DNA of 64,000 nucleotides, taken from NCBI GenBank assembly GCA_963698395.1, contig CAVOQQ010000008.1, forward strand, positions 1,240,001 through 1,304,000, in the 5' to 3' direction. The notes under the pieces were generated by a model that saw nothing but the letters and a program-made list of their open reading frames with translations, was not told where the DNA came from and searched no databases. Position 1 is the first letter of the stretch. Each line of letters opens with the position of its first letter. This document shows positions 43,867 through 52,854 of the stretch, piece after piece. The DNA is from JBBQUN01 sp963698395. Lineage in GTDB: Bacteria; Actinomycetota; Acidimicrobiia; Acidimicrobiales; SZUA-35. The position numbers and the translations under genes were made by a program.

Positions 43867-43977
43867 GGCCGCCAGGGTCGATCGTTCGTGTTCAGCAGGC
43901 CGGGTCAGAGGGAGCCCAACTCACTGGCGTGACAATCGCTGTCACAATGGGAGAGCAACCACTTCTGGGGGTCACTG

Positions 43978-44652
43978 GTGCACCGAATCCGAGACGTCGC
44001 AAACGTGGGCATTGGCGTGGCCATCGTGTTCGCCCTCACAGCCAGCATGGCCGCCGGATGTGGGGACGCCGCACCAAACAGCGACGGCCAGACGTTGGAC
44101 CTCCGTGACGCCGACCGAGGGTTCGTCGGCCCCCTCGAACGCTCTGACGCTCTGGTGGCTGTCCTCGTCAGCGGGGGCCAAGCCGTCGTCTATGTCTGCG
44201 ACGGGGACGAGGACATCTCCCTCTGGTTTGCCGGGCCAGGTGAACCGTCGGCGATCGACCTGACAAGTCCCTCCGGTGCGCGAGTCGAAGCCGCCGTGTC
44301 CGGCGGCGGCGTCGTCGGCACCGTGACCTTCGCCGACGGAGAGCAACATGGGTTTCTCGCCGTTCCGACCGAATCGGGGGCCGGCTTGCTTCGAGTGACC
44401 GGCAACGAAGCGGGCGCCGGCGGAATCGACGCCGGCTGGATCGTCGCCAACGACGGCGAAACACGAGGATCGCTTCGGGTGAACGGCACCCGACGAACGG
44501 CGCCGGCCGCGCCCGGCGGATCGGTGACGATCGACCGGACCGACTATCCCGTCTCGGTCTTCCTGGTCGATGTCGACAAGAAGCCAGCGCCCTCCGGTCC
44601 GATCCCCGTTCCCTATCCCAACACTGGCCCGGCCGCGACCGTCACTCGCTGA
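43978..44652 (+). CDS. lipoprotein, function unknown
   Basis: The product is 224 residues from a GTG start with a GGGGG six bases upstream. A signal peptide ends in a lipobox (LTASMAAGC). The mature protein is a series of beta strands with many Gly, Ala and Val (ALVAVLVSGGQAVVYVCDGDEDISLWFAG) and ends Pro-rich. No family is recognised. It looks like a periplasm-side beta-sandwich or propeller part. Confidence 0.7.
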   Translation: MHRIRDVANVGIGVAIVFALTASMAAGCGDAAPNSDGQTLDLRDADRGFVGPLERSDALVAVLVSGGQAVVYVCDGDEDISLWFAGPGEPSAIDLTSPSGARVEAAVSGGGVVGTVTFADGEQHGFLAVPTESGAGLLRVTGNEAGAGGIDAGWIVANDGETRGSLRVNGTRRTAPAAPGGSVTIDRTDYPVSVFLVDVDKKPAPSGPIPVPYPNTGPAATVTR

Positions 44653-44893
44653 CAACGATGGGACCTGGTCCCCGAGACGGCCCGTCAGGCCAGCATTCGC
44701 TACCCGGCTCGCCGGGCGAAGGTGGACCCCCTCGTCGACCCGGATCGCTCACCTATCTTCGAGACGGCTGCAGCGGGGACGCACGTCGGCCGAGATGGAG
44801 GCCCATCTCAGGAGGATTCACATGATCCGTCGCGCTGACGTCGTCGGCGACCCCAGCCAAAGCAATTCGATAGCCCAAAGGCCGTCGTGACCG

Positions 44894-44965
44894 CCACCGA
44901 ACCAAACACCGGCCGACGACGAGAAGACGGCGAAAACGCCGAAGACACCACCGAACCAAACACCG
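44894..44965. repeat. 18-bp direct repeat (two copies, 54 bp apart)
   Basis: CCACCGAACCAAACACCG occurs at 44894-44911 and 44948-44965, in a low-complexity stretch of GAAGACGGCGAA-type sequence just upstream of the broken ATP-grasp gene. It could be a deletion or insertion footprint. Confidence 0.6.
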
Positions 44966-45017
44966 AAGCAGAAATCACGACGCTCGCCCTGGGCGAAGAC
45001 GGCGAAGACCCGGGTCG

Positions 45018-45640
45018 GTCTTCGACGCGGTCCACCGCGCCGGGGGCTCACCGACGATCGTTGCGACCGATCCGGCCAGCGCCGCACGCTGGCAATGGTC
45101 CGATGGCGGGATCCGTACTGGCGACGGGATTCAGCTGCTGGATTTCGGAGCGGCCTACATCCGATCGCTCGGCGTTTCGATTCCGCATGAGCCGACGGCG
45201 CTGTTCGTCCTCGTTCGGGAACACCGAGAGGTCGTGTACAAGCCGGTCGCCGGTGGCGGCGCCTGCCGGGCTCTCCACACGCCAGGGTCTGACGCCAGAA
45301 CGACTCGGAGCCCTGGCCGAATCACCGGTGTACTTCCAGGAGCGAATCCGAGGAGACGACCTACGGATCTATGTGCTCGATGGCGAGGTCATCGGTGCGG
45401 CTCAGATCGTCACCGATGCATTGGACTTCCGTGGAAACGAAGAGGCTGTCCTCTCGATCGTTGCCGATGACGCTCTCCGTCACATCGCAGTCGAGGTGGC
45501 ACGAGCGCTGGGACTGGTGTTCTCAGGGGTCGACGTGAAACGTCGCGGCGACGGCTTGCTCGTCGTCACCGACTCCGACGATGCCACTGGCATCGGGTTT
45601 GGTGATGTGGGCGCGGAAGCGGGAACTCTCGGTCACCGAG
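45018..45640 (+). pseudogene. frameshifted ATP-grasp (RimK-like) protein
   Basis: Two frames together read as one ATP-grasp protein. From 45018 (frame 0): VFDAVHRAGGSPTIVATDPAS, then LFVLVREHREVVYKPVAGGGACRA, with the Lys-Pro-x-x-Gly-x-Gly motif. Then, after a shift near 45270-45300, frame 1: ESPVYFQERIRGDDLRIYVLDGEVIGAAQI and VFSGVDVKRRGDG, with the DDLRIYV strand typical of ligase cores. No start codon is visible upstream in frame 0, where the repeat of 44894-44965 lies. A ligase joining an amino acid to a carboxyl is the family role; here it is probably dead. Confidence 0.7.
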
Positions 45641-45901
45641 ATCGACCTCCGCACCATTCGTCTGAGTACCGGCAGCCGGGTGATCTCCCCGGTGAGCGCT
45701 TCCGACACGTATCTACGACCAGACCTCGCTCGCCGTTGGCTCTCCAAGGACCAGATCAGCATGGGGAGCACTGGCGGGCCACAGATTCTCGTTGCCGATC
45801 TCGCACTCGGGCTTGATCTGCTCGAGGCTGATCGAGCGGACGTGGGCAGCGGGTTGTTCGTGCCCGATATCGCCACCGATCTGCGCGGTGCCCCGGACTG
45901 A
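45605..45901 (+). CDS. hypothetical protein
   Basis: The product is 98 residues (ATG at 45605). It has high GC at third positions and protein-like strands (LSVTEIDLRTIRLSTGSRVISPVSASDTYLRP, then STGGPQILVADLALGLDLLEADRADVGS). It overlaps the end of the broken ATP-grasp frame. I recognise no family. It may be a separate small gene or the last part of the decayed locus. Confidence 0.4.
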   Translation: MWARKRELSVTEIDLRTIRLSTGSRVISPVSASDTYLRPDLARRWLSKDQISMGSTGGPQILVADLALGLDLLEADRADVGSGLFVPDIATDLRGAPD

Positions 45902-46202
45902 CCCCTGAAGCACCTGACCTCTTGGAATGAAGCCCAACGAGGCCCCATGACATCGTTTGGCCCCAAGCTCCACCGCCGTGCGTCGAGTCGACGTGTGGGA
46001 CACCAGGTCCCCGTGAGTGGGATCAGCTGATCAGGCTGGTCAGCCGACGCGTCCGGACGACAGCAACACGGTCTCGATGATGGTCGAAGAAGCTGGTGAT
46101 GACTCGAGCGGACCACTCCGTGCACGCTGGCCGATGCTGGTCGTCCTCGTCGTCATGGCCCTCCTCGCTGTTCGAACATCTCGGCGAGTCGGCCGACTCA
46201 CA
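45902..46202. other. 301-base stretch without a supportable gene
   Basis: No open frame here looks like protein. The overlapping long plus-strand frame from 46017 is antisense to the membrane protein gene. I see no repeat or promoter I can defend. Confidence 0.5.
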
Positions 46203-47066
46203 CTAGCCGTTGAGCCTCGCAGGACAGTCAGCAGCGAGATTGCTGAGCATTCGGTCGATGATGAGTGCGATCATGGTGCCAACCGCAACCAAGATGACCA
46301 TGCCAATGCCCAGTTGCTCGTATTCGCCCTCGCTCAGTCCGGACGGCGCTCCGAAGCTGCCGAACCACAGGAAGAAGAGGGCTTGGCCGATCGGGAGGAC
46401 GAACAGAAACGCGATGCCGTAGCGGACGAAGAACTCATCGAAGGCTCCCGCTCCGACACTGCGCCTACGGACCCACACCGCAACGGCCATCCAGACGACG
46501 ACAGCCGGGCCGATGAACCACTTCTCGCCCTCCACGATGCCGACGCCCCGTTCGACACCATGGGCCACGCCAAGGAACAGAGCGAGCGATGGGTGATCGG
46601 TTCGGTCCTTGCGATCCCACATCACGAACCACCCGAGGACGAACACGAGTGCCACGAACTGGATGTAGTGCGAGACTCCCTCGTCGAGGAAGTAGATGAG
46701 GTCGTAGACAGCGCCGTCGGTGATGCCTGCCTGTTCGCGTGAGAAGACTTCGACCGTGTCGGCGACATGGACGCCAACGCCATAGAGGAAGAGTGCGATC
46801 GCGGCGGTTGCGATGAACTGGTGGCGGCGGTGCGTGTGTCGTGCTCGAGGATCGGTCGGCACGTCACCGAACACATCGGCGCTGACGTGATACAACGCAA
46901 GCCACATGACCGGGCCATAGAAGACGAGCTCCACCCAGAGATAGACGGGAATGCTCCGATACGACGGCGTGCAGAGCGCATCGACCCCGAAGAGATGACC
47001 GGGGAAATCGCACAGGAGGACGGTGTACAGACGGCCGAACACCACGATGGCGAACCACAGTGTCAT
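46203..47066 (-). CDS. polytopic membrane protein, function unknown
   Basis: The product is 287 residues from the ATG at 47066, with about eight hydrophobic helices (first MTLWFAIVVFGRLYTVLLCDF, last GMVILVAVGTMIALIIDRML). Between helices 2 and 3 is a basic, His-rich loop (RARHTHRRHQ), and there are several His in the membrane (YHVSADVF, GVGVHVADTV, GVSHYIQF). This pattern could bind metal or heme, but no family motif is certain. The longer upstream frame runs into the EEP gene and is not used. Confidence 0.7.
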   Translation of the reverse strand: MTLWFAIVVFGRLYTVLLCDFPGHLFGVDALCTPSYRSIPVYLWVELVFYGPVMWLALYHVSADVFGDVPTDPRARHTHRRHQFIATAAIALFLYGVGVHVADTVEVFSREQAGITDGAVYDLIYFLDEGVSHYIQFVALVFVLGWFVMWDRKDRTDHPSLALFLGVAHGVERGVGIVEGEKWFIGPAVVVWMAVAVWVRRRSVGAGAFDEFFVRYGIAFLFVLPIGQALFFLWFGSFGAPSGLSEGEYEQLGIGMVILVAVGTMIALIIDRMLSNLAADCPARLNG

Positions 47067-47130
47067 GTTCGACCGGACGCTCGTGAGACTCTGCGTCTCG
47101 CTCACAACGGACGCCGATTGCTGGCGGTCA

Positions 47131-48084
47131 TCACCATCGCACTCGTGCCCATACCGGGAGGTGATCCGACAGTCCGCCCCAGATTGCTCGTTGGCCAATG
47201 CCCGCATCGGTGAGCCGCACGCCACGACCGGCGATCAGATCGATCACCACGCCGGAATCGGTGGTGACGCGCTCACTCGGCTCGAGACTCGCATGCGCAT
47301 CCTGGAAGCCGGCGGCGAGCAACGCTGCGACCGTCGGCTCGTCGAGACCCGAGGTCTCGAGATACCGAACGACATTCATGTCGCCACCGATCAGCACCCC
47401 TGATCGGACATCGGCTGCGTCGGCAATGAGTTCGGTGACCTGCGACAGGCGATAGGCATCGCGGCGCTCCGGCCAGCCCGACTCGAAGTGCACCGCGTAG
47501 AGGCGGAGCCGGCGGTCACCGATCAGCGCATCGGCTGCTACCGAAACGCGCCCTCCGTGACGCGGCTGACCGATGCGCAGAATGCGTTGCGGCAAGCTGT
47601 TCCAACTCCGTGCGTCCCGGTGGCGGATCAGGCGAACGTTGCCCAGCGGATACCGCGAAATGATGGCGTTGCCGTGTTCACAACGACGACGGATGGCACC
47701 GCCCGGGCCCCAGATTCTCGGCAGCTCGATGAACTCGACGCCGTACACGTAGCACATGCCGAATGCTTCAGCGTACGCCCGCGCCACGTTGCGGTTGCCA
47801 CTGCGCGTACACCCTCGATCGGCCTCGCTGATCAGAAAGATGTCAGGAGCGGGCACGTCGGAACCGTCGGTGAATTGCCGGATCTGGTCATCGAGGTGCA
47901 GGCCGCGTTCGACGTTGTAGGCGCAGACAACGAGTTCGTCGGTCGGCGGCGGGTGTGCCGAGGCGAAATTTGCTCCCTCGATCCGACAGTCTGGACGCCG
48001 TGCGTCAGAGGTTTCGATGCAGAGCCGTTCCTCGTGGTGGTCGGGCGGCGTTTCTCGCCAAGGGAACTCTCGCCACGCAGTCAC
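47131..48084 (-). CDS. endonuclease/exonuclease/phosphatase (EEP) family protein
   Basis: The product is 317 residues. EEP motifs are CAYNVERGLHLD (Asn near the metal), DIFLISEADRGCTRSGNRNVA (catalytic Glu), LYAVHFESGWPERRDAYRLSQ (His), GVLIGGDMNVVR (Asp-x-Asn) and LSDHLPVWARVRW (Asp-His). These form the Mg-dependent active site of DNase I, sphingomyelinase and inositol phosphatases. No signal peptide is seen, so it is likely cytoplasmic. The GTG at 48084 adds about 45 residues before the fold; a later start is possible. It is 64 bases upstream of the membrane protein, same strand. Confidence 0.88.
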   Translation of the reverse strand: MTAWREFPWRETPPDHHEERLCIETSDARRPDCRIEGANFASAHPPPTDELVVCAYNVERGLHLDDQIRQFTDGSDVPAPDIFLISEADRGCTRSGNRNVARAYAEAFGMCYVYGVEFIELPRIWGPGGAIRRRCEHGNAIISRYPLGNVRLIRHRDARSWNSLPQRILRIGQPRHGGRVSVAADALIGDRRLRLYAVHFESGWPERRDAYRLSQVTELIADAADVRSGVLIGGDMNVVRYLETSGLDEPTVAALLAAGFQDAHASLEPSERVTTDSGVVIDLIAGRGVRLTDAGIGQRAIWGGLSDHLPVWARVRW

Positions 48085-48411
48085 GATCTGATCGACTCGG
48101 TCTCGCTAACGGGCGGCGAACGTGCCACCTGTCCGAAACACTAGTCGGACGCCTTGCCGAGCCGACATGCCAAACGCTCAGCGGAGCCGCAGGTGTGGAG
48201 CGCCAACCCCGAAGTCGAATCATCTGGAACCAGAACCGGCTCGAGTGACTCGGCCCCCACGGGATGACACCGTCGAAGACTGATCGCTCACCAGACGATC
48301 CGCCACTGCGGAACCAACGAGCCACGATGTCGTCACCGACTTCCGCTGGGCGTTCGTGAGTTCAAGAACGCGACCGCCTTTCGACCTGCTTGGAGGCCCG
48401 GCCACATTCGG
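48085..48411. other. 327-base intergenic stretch
   Basis: I see no protein-like frame, RNA or clear repeat. It would hold the promoter of the EEP gene (transcribed leftward) and the end of the YkgJ gene. Confidence 0.5.
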
Positions 48412-49044
48412 CTACCCGGTACCCATCATCATCCGAATCAGAGCGGGTGATGGCCGTGGTGCCATCACCGGAGCCTGGGGAACTGGTCGGGCGATGGCCG
48501 GAGCGAGGAGGTACTCGGTCGGTTCGCCGAGTTCGGCGGACACCTTTGCGAAGGCGCCGAGCAGGTCGTGTGTTGCACTGATCCGCACGATCTGGCCGTC
48601 GGCCCGGCTGGCGCAGTGCACCGGGTCCGACGTCACCACGTACTCACGGCATGCCAGCGGACGGGCCGGGTGGATACTGCACGACTCGTCCACCAGGAAC
48701 GGGCACGGGATTCCCAGCGCGAAGTACGCCCGCTCGTTCTCCATGCCGATGGCTTCGGCGTCGGAGGCGTCGAGTCGGGCCTTCGTCGCAGCGATGCGTC
48801 GGTCGTGGGCCAACCGCTCGTCGTCGGGCAGCGCATCGAGCCAGGCACGGATGGCACGCAGCTCGGCGGCGGTGACGGGCACGGCTTGGCGGCAACATGC
48901 GCCGCACCCTGGCCCGCACGAGATGTCGAACTCGGGACGTGCCACGATGCCACGGACATCGCCGTCGACCAGCGTTCGAGCAGCTTCGAGCAACGCGTCG
49001 GCTGAGGCGACCTCGCTCGGCGCAGCGATTGCGGTCGTGGGCAC
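48412..49044 (-). CDS. YkgJ-family cysteine-cluster protein
   Basis: The product is 210 residues. The YkgJ zinc/iron-cluster pattern is seen: ISCGPGCGACCRQ (Cys43, 47, 50, 51), then IPCPFLVDESCSIHPARPLACREY, with the C-x3-CSIHxxRPxxCR signature. It is probably cytoplasmic. Family members occur near flagellar, RNA-modifying or metal genes but have no fixed role. It begins with GTG only two bases after the stop of the small gene at 49047, so the pair is an operon. Confidence 0.9.
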   Translation of the reverse strand: MPTTAIAAPSEVASADALLEAARTLVDGDVRGIVARPEFDISCGPGCGACCRQAVPVTAAELRAIRAWLDALPDDERLAHDRRIAATKARLDASDAEAIGMENERAYFALGIPCPFLVDESCSIHPARPLACREYVVTSDPVHCASRADGQIVRISATHDLLGAFAKVSAELGEPTEYLLAPAIARPVPQAPVMAPRPSPALIRMMMGTG

Positions 49045-49046
49045 GG

Positions 49047-49310
49047 TCAGTACTTCTTCTTGCCCTTCGAATCGTTCTCGGTATAGCTGGCGACCTTGAG
49101 GTTCTCCATGGTGATGATCAGGTAGTCCGAGCTCGGGCGCGGCTTGAGGTTCATGAAGTCCATGGCGTAGCCACTGACCTCGTCGTCGGAGACCTCGGCC
49201 TGCACCTGTTGGAGCAGCGAGGCCAGTGTTTCACTCATGGCATAGTCGGGGCCGATCTCGATCGAGATGCGGATCTGGTCGGATGTGATGGTTGGGTTGT
49301 TGTCACTCAT
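49047..49310 (-). CDS. small hypothetical protein upstream of YkgJ
   Basis: The product is 87 residues. It is acidic and helical (ISIEIGPDYAMSETLASLLQQVQAEVSDDEV), with a short strand (SDYLIITMENLKVASYT) and a basic Lys tail (SKGKKKY). No family is recognised. It starts with ATG at 49310 and its stop is two bases from the YkgJ start, implying co-expression. Confidence 0.6.
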   Translation of the reverse strand: MSDNNPTITSDQIRISIEIGPDYAMSETLASLLQQVQAEVSDDEVSGYAMDFMNLKPRPSSDYLIITMENLKVASYTENDSKGKKKY

Positions 49311-49541
49311 ACCGACCTAGACGGAGCGAGCCGCCCCTGGTTACGTCTCAACATTCCGACGGCACCGATTGGGCGAGCGTCAGGCCCTCCGCGCTGCCGG
49401 ACTCGTCGGCCACCAGGGCGAATGCTGCTGCCTCGTCGTCAGCCGTCGGTACCGCTGCGTCGCCTCGGAGCGGTGGCGCACCGCAACGCCGAACTGCCGG
49501 ATCTTGGGCGGCGCGGCGTTGCGGTGCTCGGACCAGTCAGA

Positions 49542-50987
49542 TCAGCTGCTGCCCGTCAGGGCACGGAACTCCGGAGATTGCGAGAAGTACTGCACGACTC
49601 CCGAACGGGTCAGCCCACCACCCATCTGCCCAAGCCAGTAGCCACGACCCGGCGCGTCTGCGTCTCGGCACATCACGTTGTTGTAGAGCCGATCGACGAA
49701 CTGCGTGGTGTCGAGTTGGCCGTAGGTACCGATGAACTCGGGGCTCGAAACGAAGAAGCCCGCCGTGTCATCAAGACTCGTTGTCCCCGACGTGAGCTCG
49801 TTCACCCAGTAAGCATGGCCCGCAGGATCCGGCTGGCGGTTGAACGATGCCATGTAGAGGCGGGATACGACCCCGTCGATCCCCCTGTCCTGCCGGTAGT
49901 TGTCGTGCAAGGTCCGATCACAAGCGGGAGCAGCAGGGACCGCAGGCACGGGGTCCGCTGGAACAGTAGGGACCGCTGGGGCAGCGAAGGTCACCGAACT
50001 CGAGCCGATGCCGTTCTCGATGGAGGTCACAGCGGTCACGCTCGACCCATCGATGGTGTAGCTGCCAGGGCTGGCAGCGGTGACGGGAACCGTGATCACA
50101 CAGTTGGTTCCAGCACCCACGGTCCCGTCGGTGAGCGTTACGGACGTTCCGCTCAGGGGGGCAGTGAGCGTGCCACCGCACGACGAGGTCGACGATCCCG
50201 AGATCGTCAAACCGGGCGGCAACGTGATTGCGAACCCGCTCGAGACTGCCGATGTGGTCCCGGTGTTGAGGATCTCCAATTCGAGGTCGGTCGTCAGACC
50301 CGAGGCGGGTGCCTCATCAGTGAAGCGAGCAAACAGCGCTGCCCCTCGTGCACCGACGAGCTGGTACATCGAACGGGCATAGGTCCCTGGGGTCGAGCCC
50401 AAGTTCCACTGGATCATCAGCCCGGCGTCGTGGAGGTTCGTGTCGACCGCGAAACCGATGTCGTTGCCGGCTGCCACCGCTGTGTATGGGGTGGAGAAGC
50501 CGCCAACCACCGCACCGTCGAACGCAACACCACCGACCGTCTCGCCGTAGCCGAACTGGATCTCACTGTTGGGGTTCACCGAGTAGATCGTCCGCGCTGG
50601 TTCGGTGAGCTGCACCCCGAGCCCTGCGTCGCTCGAGCCCGGCGCCGTGTCACCCCCGAAGTAGAACTTGACGACCTCGGTGTTGCCGGCCGGTATGACG
50701 AACTCGTAGTCATCACGGAAGAACGAGTTCGGATACTGATAGGTGACCGTTCGGATGACCTGGTACTCGAGCGCGTTGTGCGTGATCGTGTACGTCAGCA
50801 CCGCTGACCCCGATCCGGTTGCCGTCCCATCCGTGATCGAGGCGGTACCGCCCAGCGTCGAGATTGCCAGATCGACTCCGGCAGAATTGCTGTAGGCCGG
50901 ACCGGCCGAGCCGTAGAGCGTTCCGCCGATGTTCAGCATCGGCGAGGCGCCCGAACAACAGTACTGAGTGGTCGCCCGGTAGGTCAC
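49542..50987 (-). CDS. secreted DUF4214/beta-repeat protein, no good start codon
   Basis: From the GTG at 50987 the product is 481 residues, but the same frame stays open and protein-like to 51206. It reads there like a mature secreted N-terminus (LAQAAAPGLAVWAHADSGTG), with no usable start. Residues about 200-345 are Thr/Ser/Gly-rich beta domains with a Cys loop (SSCGGTLTAPL, GTNCVITVPV) like DUF11/DUF7933 adhesion modules. Residues about 370-481 are a DUF4214 domain (VSRLYMASFNRQPDPAGHAYWVNEL, VDRLYNNVMCRDADAPGRGYWLGQM), linked to S-layer or adhesin proteins. A signal peptide was probably lost or lies out of frame. Confidence 0.75.
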   Translation of the reverse strand: MTYRATTQYCCSGASPMLNIGGTLYGSAGPAYSNSAGVDLAISTLGGTASITDGTATGSGSAVLTYTITHNALEYQVIRTVTYQYPNSFFRDDYEFVIPAGNTEVVKFYFGGDTAPGSSDAGLGVQLTEPARTIYSVNPNSEIQFGYGETVGGVAFDGAVVGGFSTPYTAVAAGNDIGFAVDTNLHDAGLMIQWNLGSTPGTYARSMYQLVGARGAALFARFTDEAPASGLTTDLELEILNTGTTSAVSSGFAITLPPGLTISGSSTSSCGGTLTAPLSGTSVTLTDGTVGAGTNCVITVPVTAASPGSYTIDGSSVTAVTSIENGIGSSSVTFAAPAVPTVPADPVPAVPAAPACDRTLHDNYRQDRGIDGVVSRLYMASFNRQPDPAGHAYWVNELTSGTTSLDDTAGFFVSSPEFIGTYGQLDTTQFVDRLYNNVMCRDADAPGRGYWLGQMGGGLTRSGVVQYFSQSPEFRALTGSS

Positions 50988-51212
50988 CTGATCCGACCCA
51001 TTGACCGCATTGCCTCCATCGCCATTGAGGATGATCGAAACCCCATCGGAGCCATTCGCTTCCTGCCCTCCCCCGGCATTAGACCCGCGGATGACCAGCT
51101 CGTCGGCGCCGATCTGACCAGCGCCTGTTCCGGAGTCCGCGTGAGCCCAGACAGCGAGACCGGGAGCAGCTGCCTGCGCGAGCGGGCGAGAGCAACCACG
51201 TCGGCATCAACG

Positions 51213-51248
51213 TCCGTATCGAGAGATCCGTATCGAGAGATCCGTATC
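51213..51248. repeat. 14-bp tandem repeat near the 5' end of the DUF4214 gene
   Basis: GAGAGATCCGTATC occurs twice in tandem (51221-51234 and 51235-51248), preceded by a partial copy TCCGTATC (51213-51220). Fourteen is not a multiple of three, so a copy change would shift a reading frame crossing it. The repeat lies just upstream of the stop (51207-51209) that closes the secreted protein's open frame. Confidence 0.75.
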
Positions 51249-51447
51249 GAGCGGCGTGCCTCTGGGGGAAGTCGGGCATCGCCACGATGTCGGACCCGTG
51301 CTCTCGCCAGAAGTCGAAGCACCTCGGCCGACGACGCGATCACCGCCGACTCGCTCGAAGCTTTCTCATCTGACGCGGCGATGCAGCAGATGGTGGCGAT
51401 ACCCATCGGACCCGAACAGGCCGCGGGCGAGGGTGCACGGCCGCCGG

Positions 51448-52800
51448 TCAGCTCGCTGCGTTTCTCGGTTGCAGCGTCGACTGAGGCCGGCCTGCGGGGT
51501 AGCGGAACAGGAGGATCAGCGGGCTTACACCCATGATCGCCACCATCACCCACCATCCGGTGCGGAACGCATCGAGTCGTTCCCCAACGGCGGTGTCACC
51601 GATGATCGCTGCCGTGATCGCAACACCGAGCGCACCACCGGCCATCCGGACCATGTTGTAGGCCGCATTCGCTGCGCCGAGCTGATGACCGGGGACGTCT
51701 CGTAGCGCTGCGGCGTTGGCCGGGCCGAGCATGGCTGCCATCCCGACACCGATACCCAGCGTGCCGGGGAGGAAGGCGCGCACGTACGTCTCGTCGGGTT
51801 GCAGCCGCCAGGCCATCCAGGCCGTACCGAGGGTCGCCGTCGTTGCCCCGACGATCAGGAGTTCGCGATAGCCGAAGCGATCGGCGACTCGGCCGGCGAT
51901 CGGAGCAAGCAGCACCAGCGCCACCGGGCCTGGCGTCATCGCCAGACCGACCTGGAAGATCGTGTAGTCCCACACCTCGGTCATGAACAACGGGTAGAGG
52001 AACCATGTCGCTGCGGTCGAGGTCGACAAGAGCCCGCCGGCGCCGGTCACCACCCGCAGGGTGCGGATGTCGAACAGGGCAAAATCGAGCAGTGGTTCGG
52101 GGTGGGTGCGGGAGCTTCGGACGAACACCCCGGTTGCGACGAGTGACACGGCGACGATCACCAGGATGCGGGGGTCGGTCCAGCCCCAGGATCGACCCTG
52201 CACGATGGCGCTCGTCAGCCCGGCGATCGCGAGGGTGCCCGAGCATGCACCCACCAGGTCGAGCGGAGCAGGGTCGGGAAGTGGCGGACCGGCGGGGAGC
52301 GCCCGTTGCCCGACGATGATCGCCGCCAGTGCAATCGGGATGGCCGACAGGAACACGCCCCGCCAACTCGAGACCTCGAGGATCCCCGCGGCGATCGTCG
52401 GCGCCACGGCGGCACCGAGCACTCCCATCGACGACCAGAGCGACACGATCGTGCCGTGGCGCTCGGGAGGGAACTCGGGGAGCACTGCCGCCAGTGAGGA
52501 CGGGAGCATCATCGCGACGCCGACGGCCTGCAAGACCCTGGCCCCGATCACCAGCAGAATCGTCGGGGCGAATCCCGACAGGGCCGCACCGACGGCGAAC
52601 ACACCGAGGCCCCGCAGGAACACCGTGCGCCGACCCAACCGGTCAGCCAGCCGGCCGCCGAGCAGCATGAAGGTCACTTGCGTGACATTGAAGGCCGAGA
52701 CCACCCATGAGATGGTGGTCAGACTTGCGTCGGGGAATGCGTCTTCCAGCACAGGAACAGCGATGTTCGACGCCGTACCGACGAACGAAGCCAAGAGCAT
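51448..52800 (-). CDS. MFS transporter, DHA2-like exporter
   Basis: The product is 450 residues with about 12-14 hydrophobic helices. Motifs are SAFNVTQVTFMLLGGRLADRLGRRTVF (MFS loop 2-3 signature), VLQAVGVAMMLPSSLAAVL, and LVLLAPIAGRVADRFGYRELL, typical of DHA2/EmrB-type drug:H+ antiporters. It probably exports toxic compounds. The ATG at 52800 cuts into the first helix. The frame is open and natural upstream to an ATT at 52854 (IPPIISRSNQALAVAATA) right after a stop, so a non-ATG start is possible. Confidence 0.88.
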   Translation of the reverse strand: MLLASFVGTASNIAVPVLEDAFPDASLTTISWVVSAFNVTQVTFMLLGGRLADRLGRRTVFLRGLGVFAVGAALSGFAPTILLVIGARVLQAVGVAMMLPSSLAAVLPEFPPERHGTIVSLWSSMGVLGAAVAPTIAAGILEVSSWRGVFLSAIPIALAAIIVGQRALPAGPPLPDPAPLDLVGACSGTLAIAGLTSAIVQGRSWGWTDPRILVIVAVSLVATGVFVRSSRTHPEPLLDFALFDIRTLRVVTGAGGLLSTSTAATWFLYPLFMTEVWDYTIFQVGLAMTPGPVALVLLAPIAGRVADRFGYRELLIVGATTATLGTAWMAWRLQPDETYVRAFLPGTLGIGVGMAAMLGPANAAALRDVPGHQLGAANAAYNMVRMAGGALGVAITAAIIGDTAVGERLDAFRTGWWVMVAIMGVSPLILLFRYPAGRPQSTLQPRNAAS

Positions 52801-52854
52801 GGCCGTCGCGGCAACGGCCAGGGCTTGGTTGCTTCGTGAGATGATGGGCGGAAT

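Noticed and set aside
44818..45087. minus-strand ORF rich in Phe, Gly and Val
   Set aside because: It is the complement of the low-complexity direct-repeat stretch and has no family pattern.
48897..50807. 636-residue plus-strand ORF
   Set aside because: Crosses and opposes YkgJ, the small gene and the DUF4214 gene; Arg-rich shadow.
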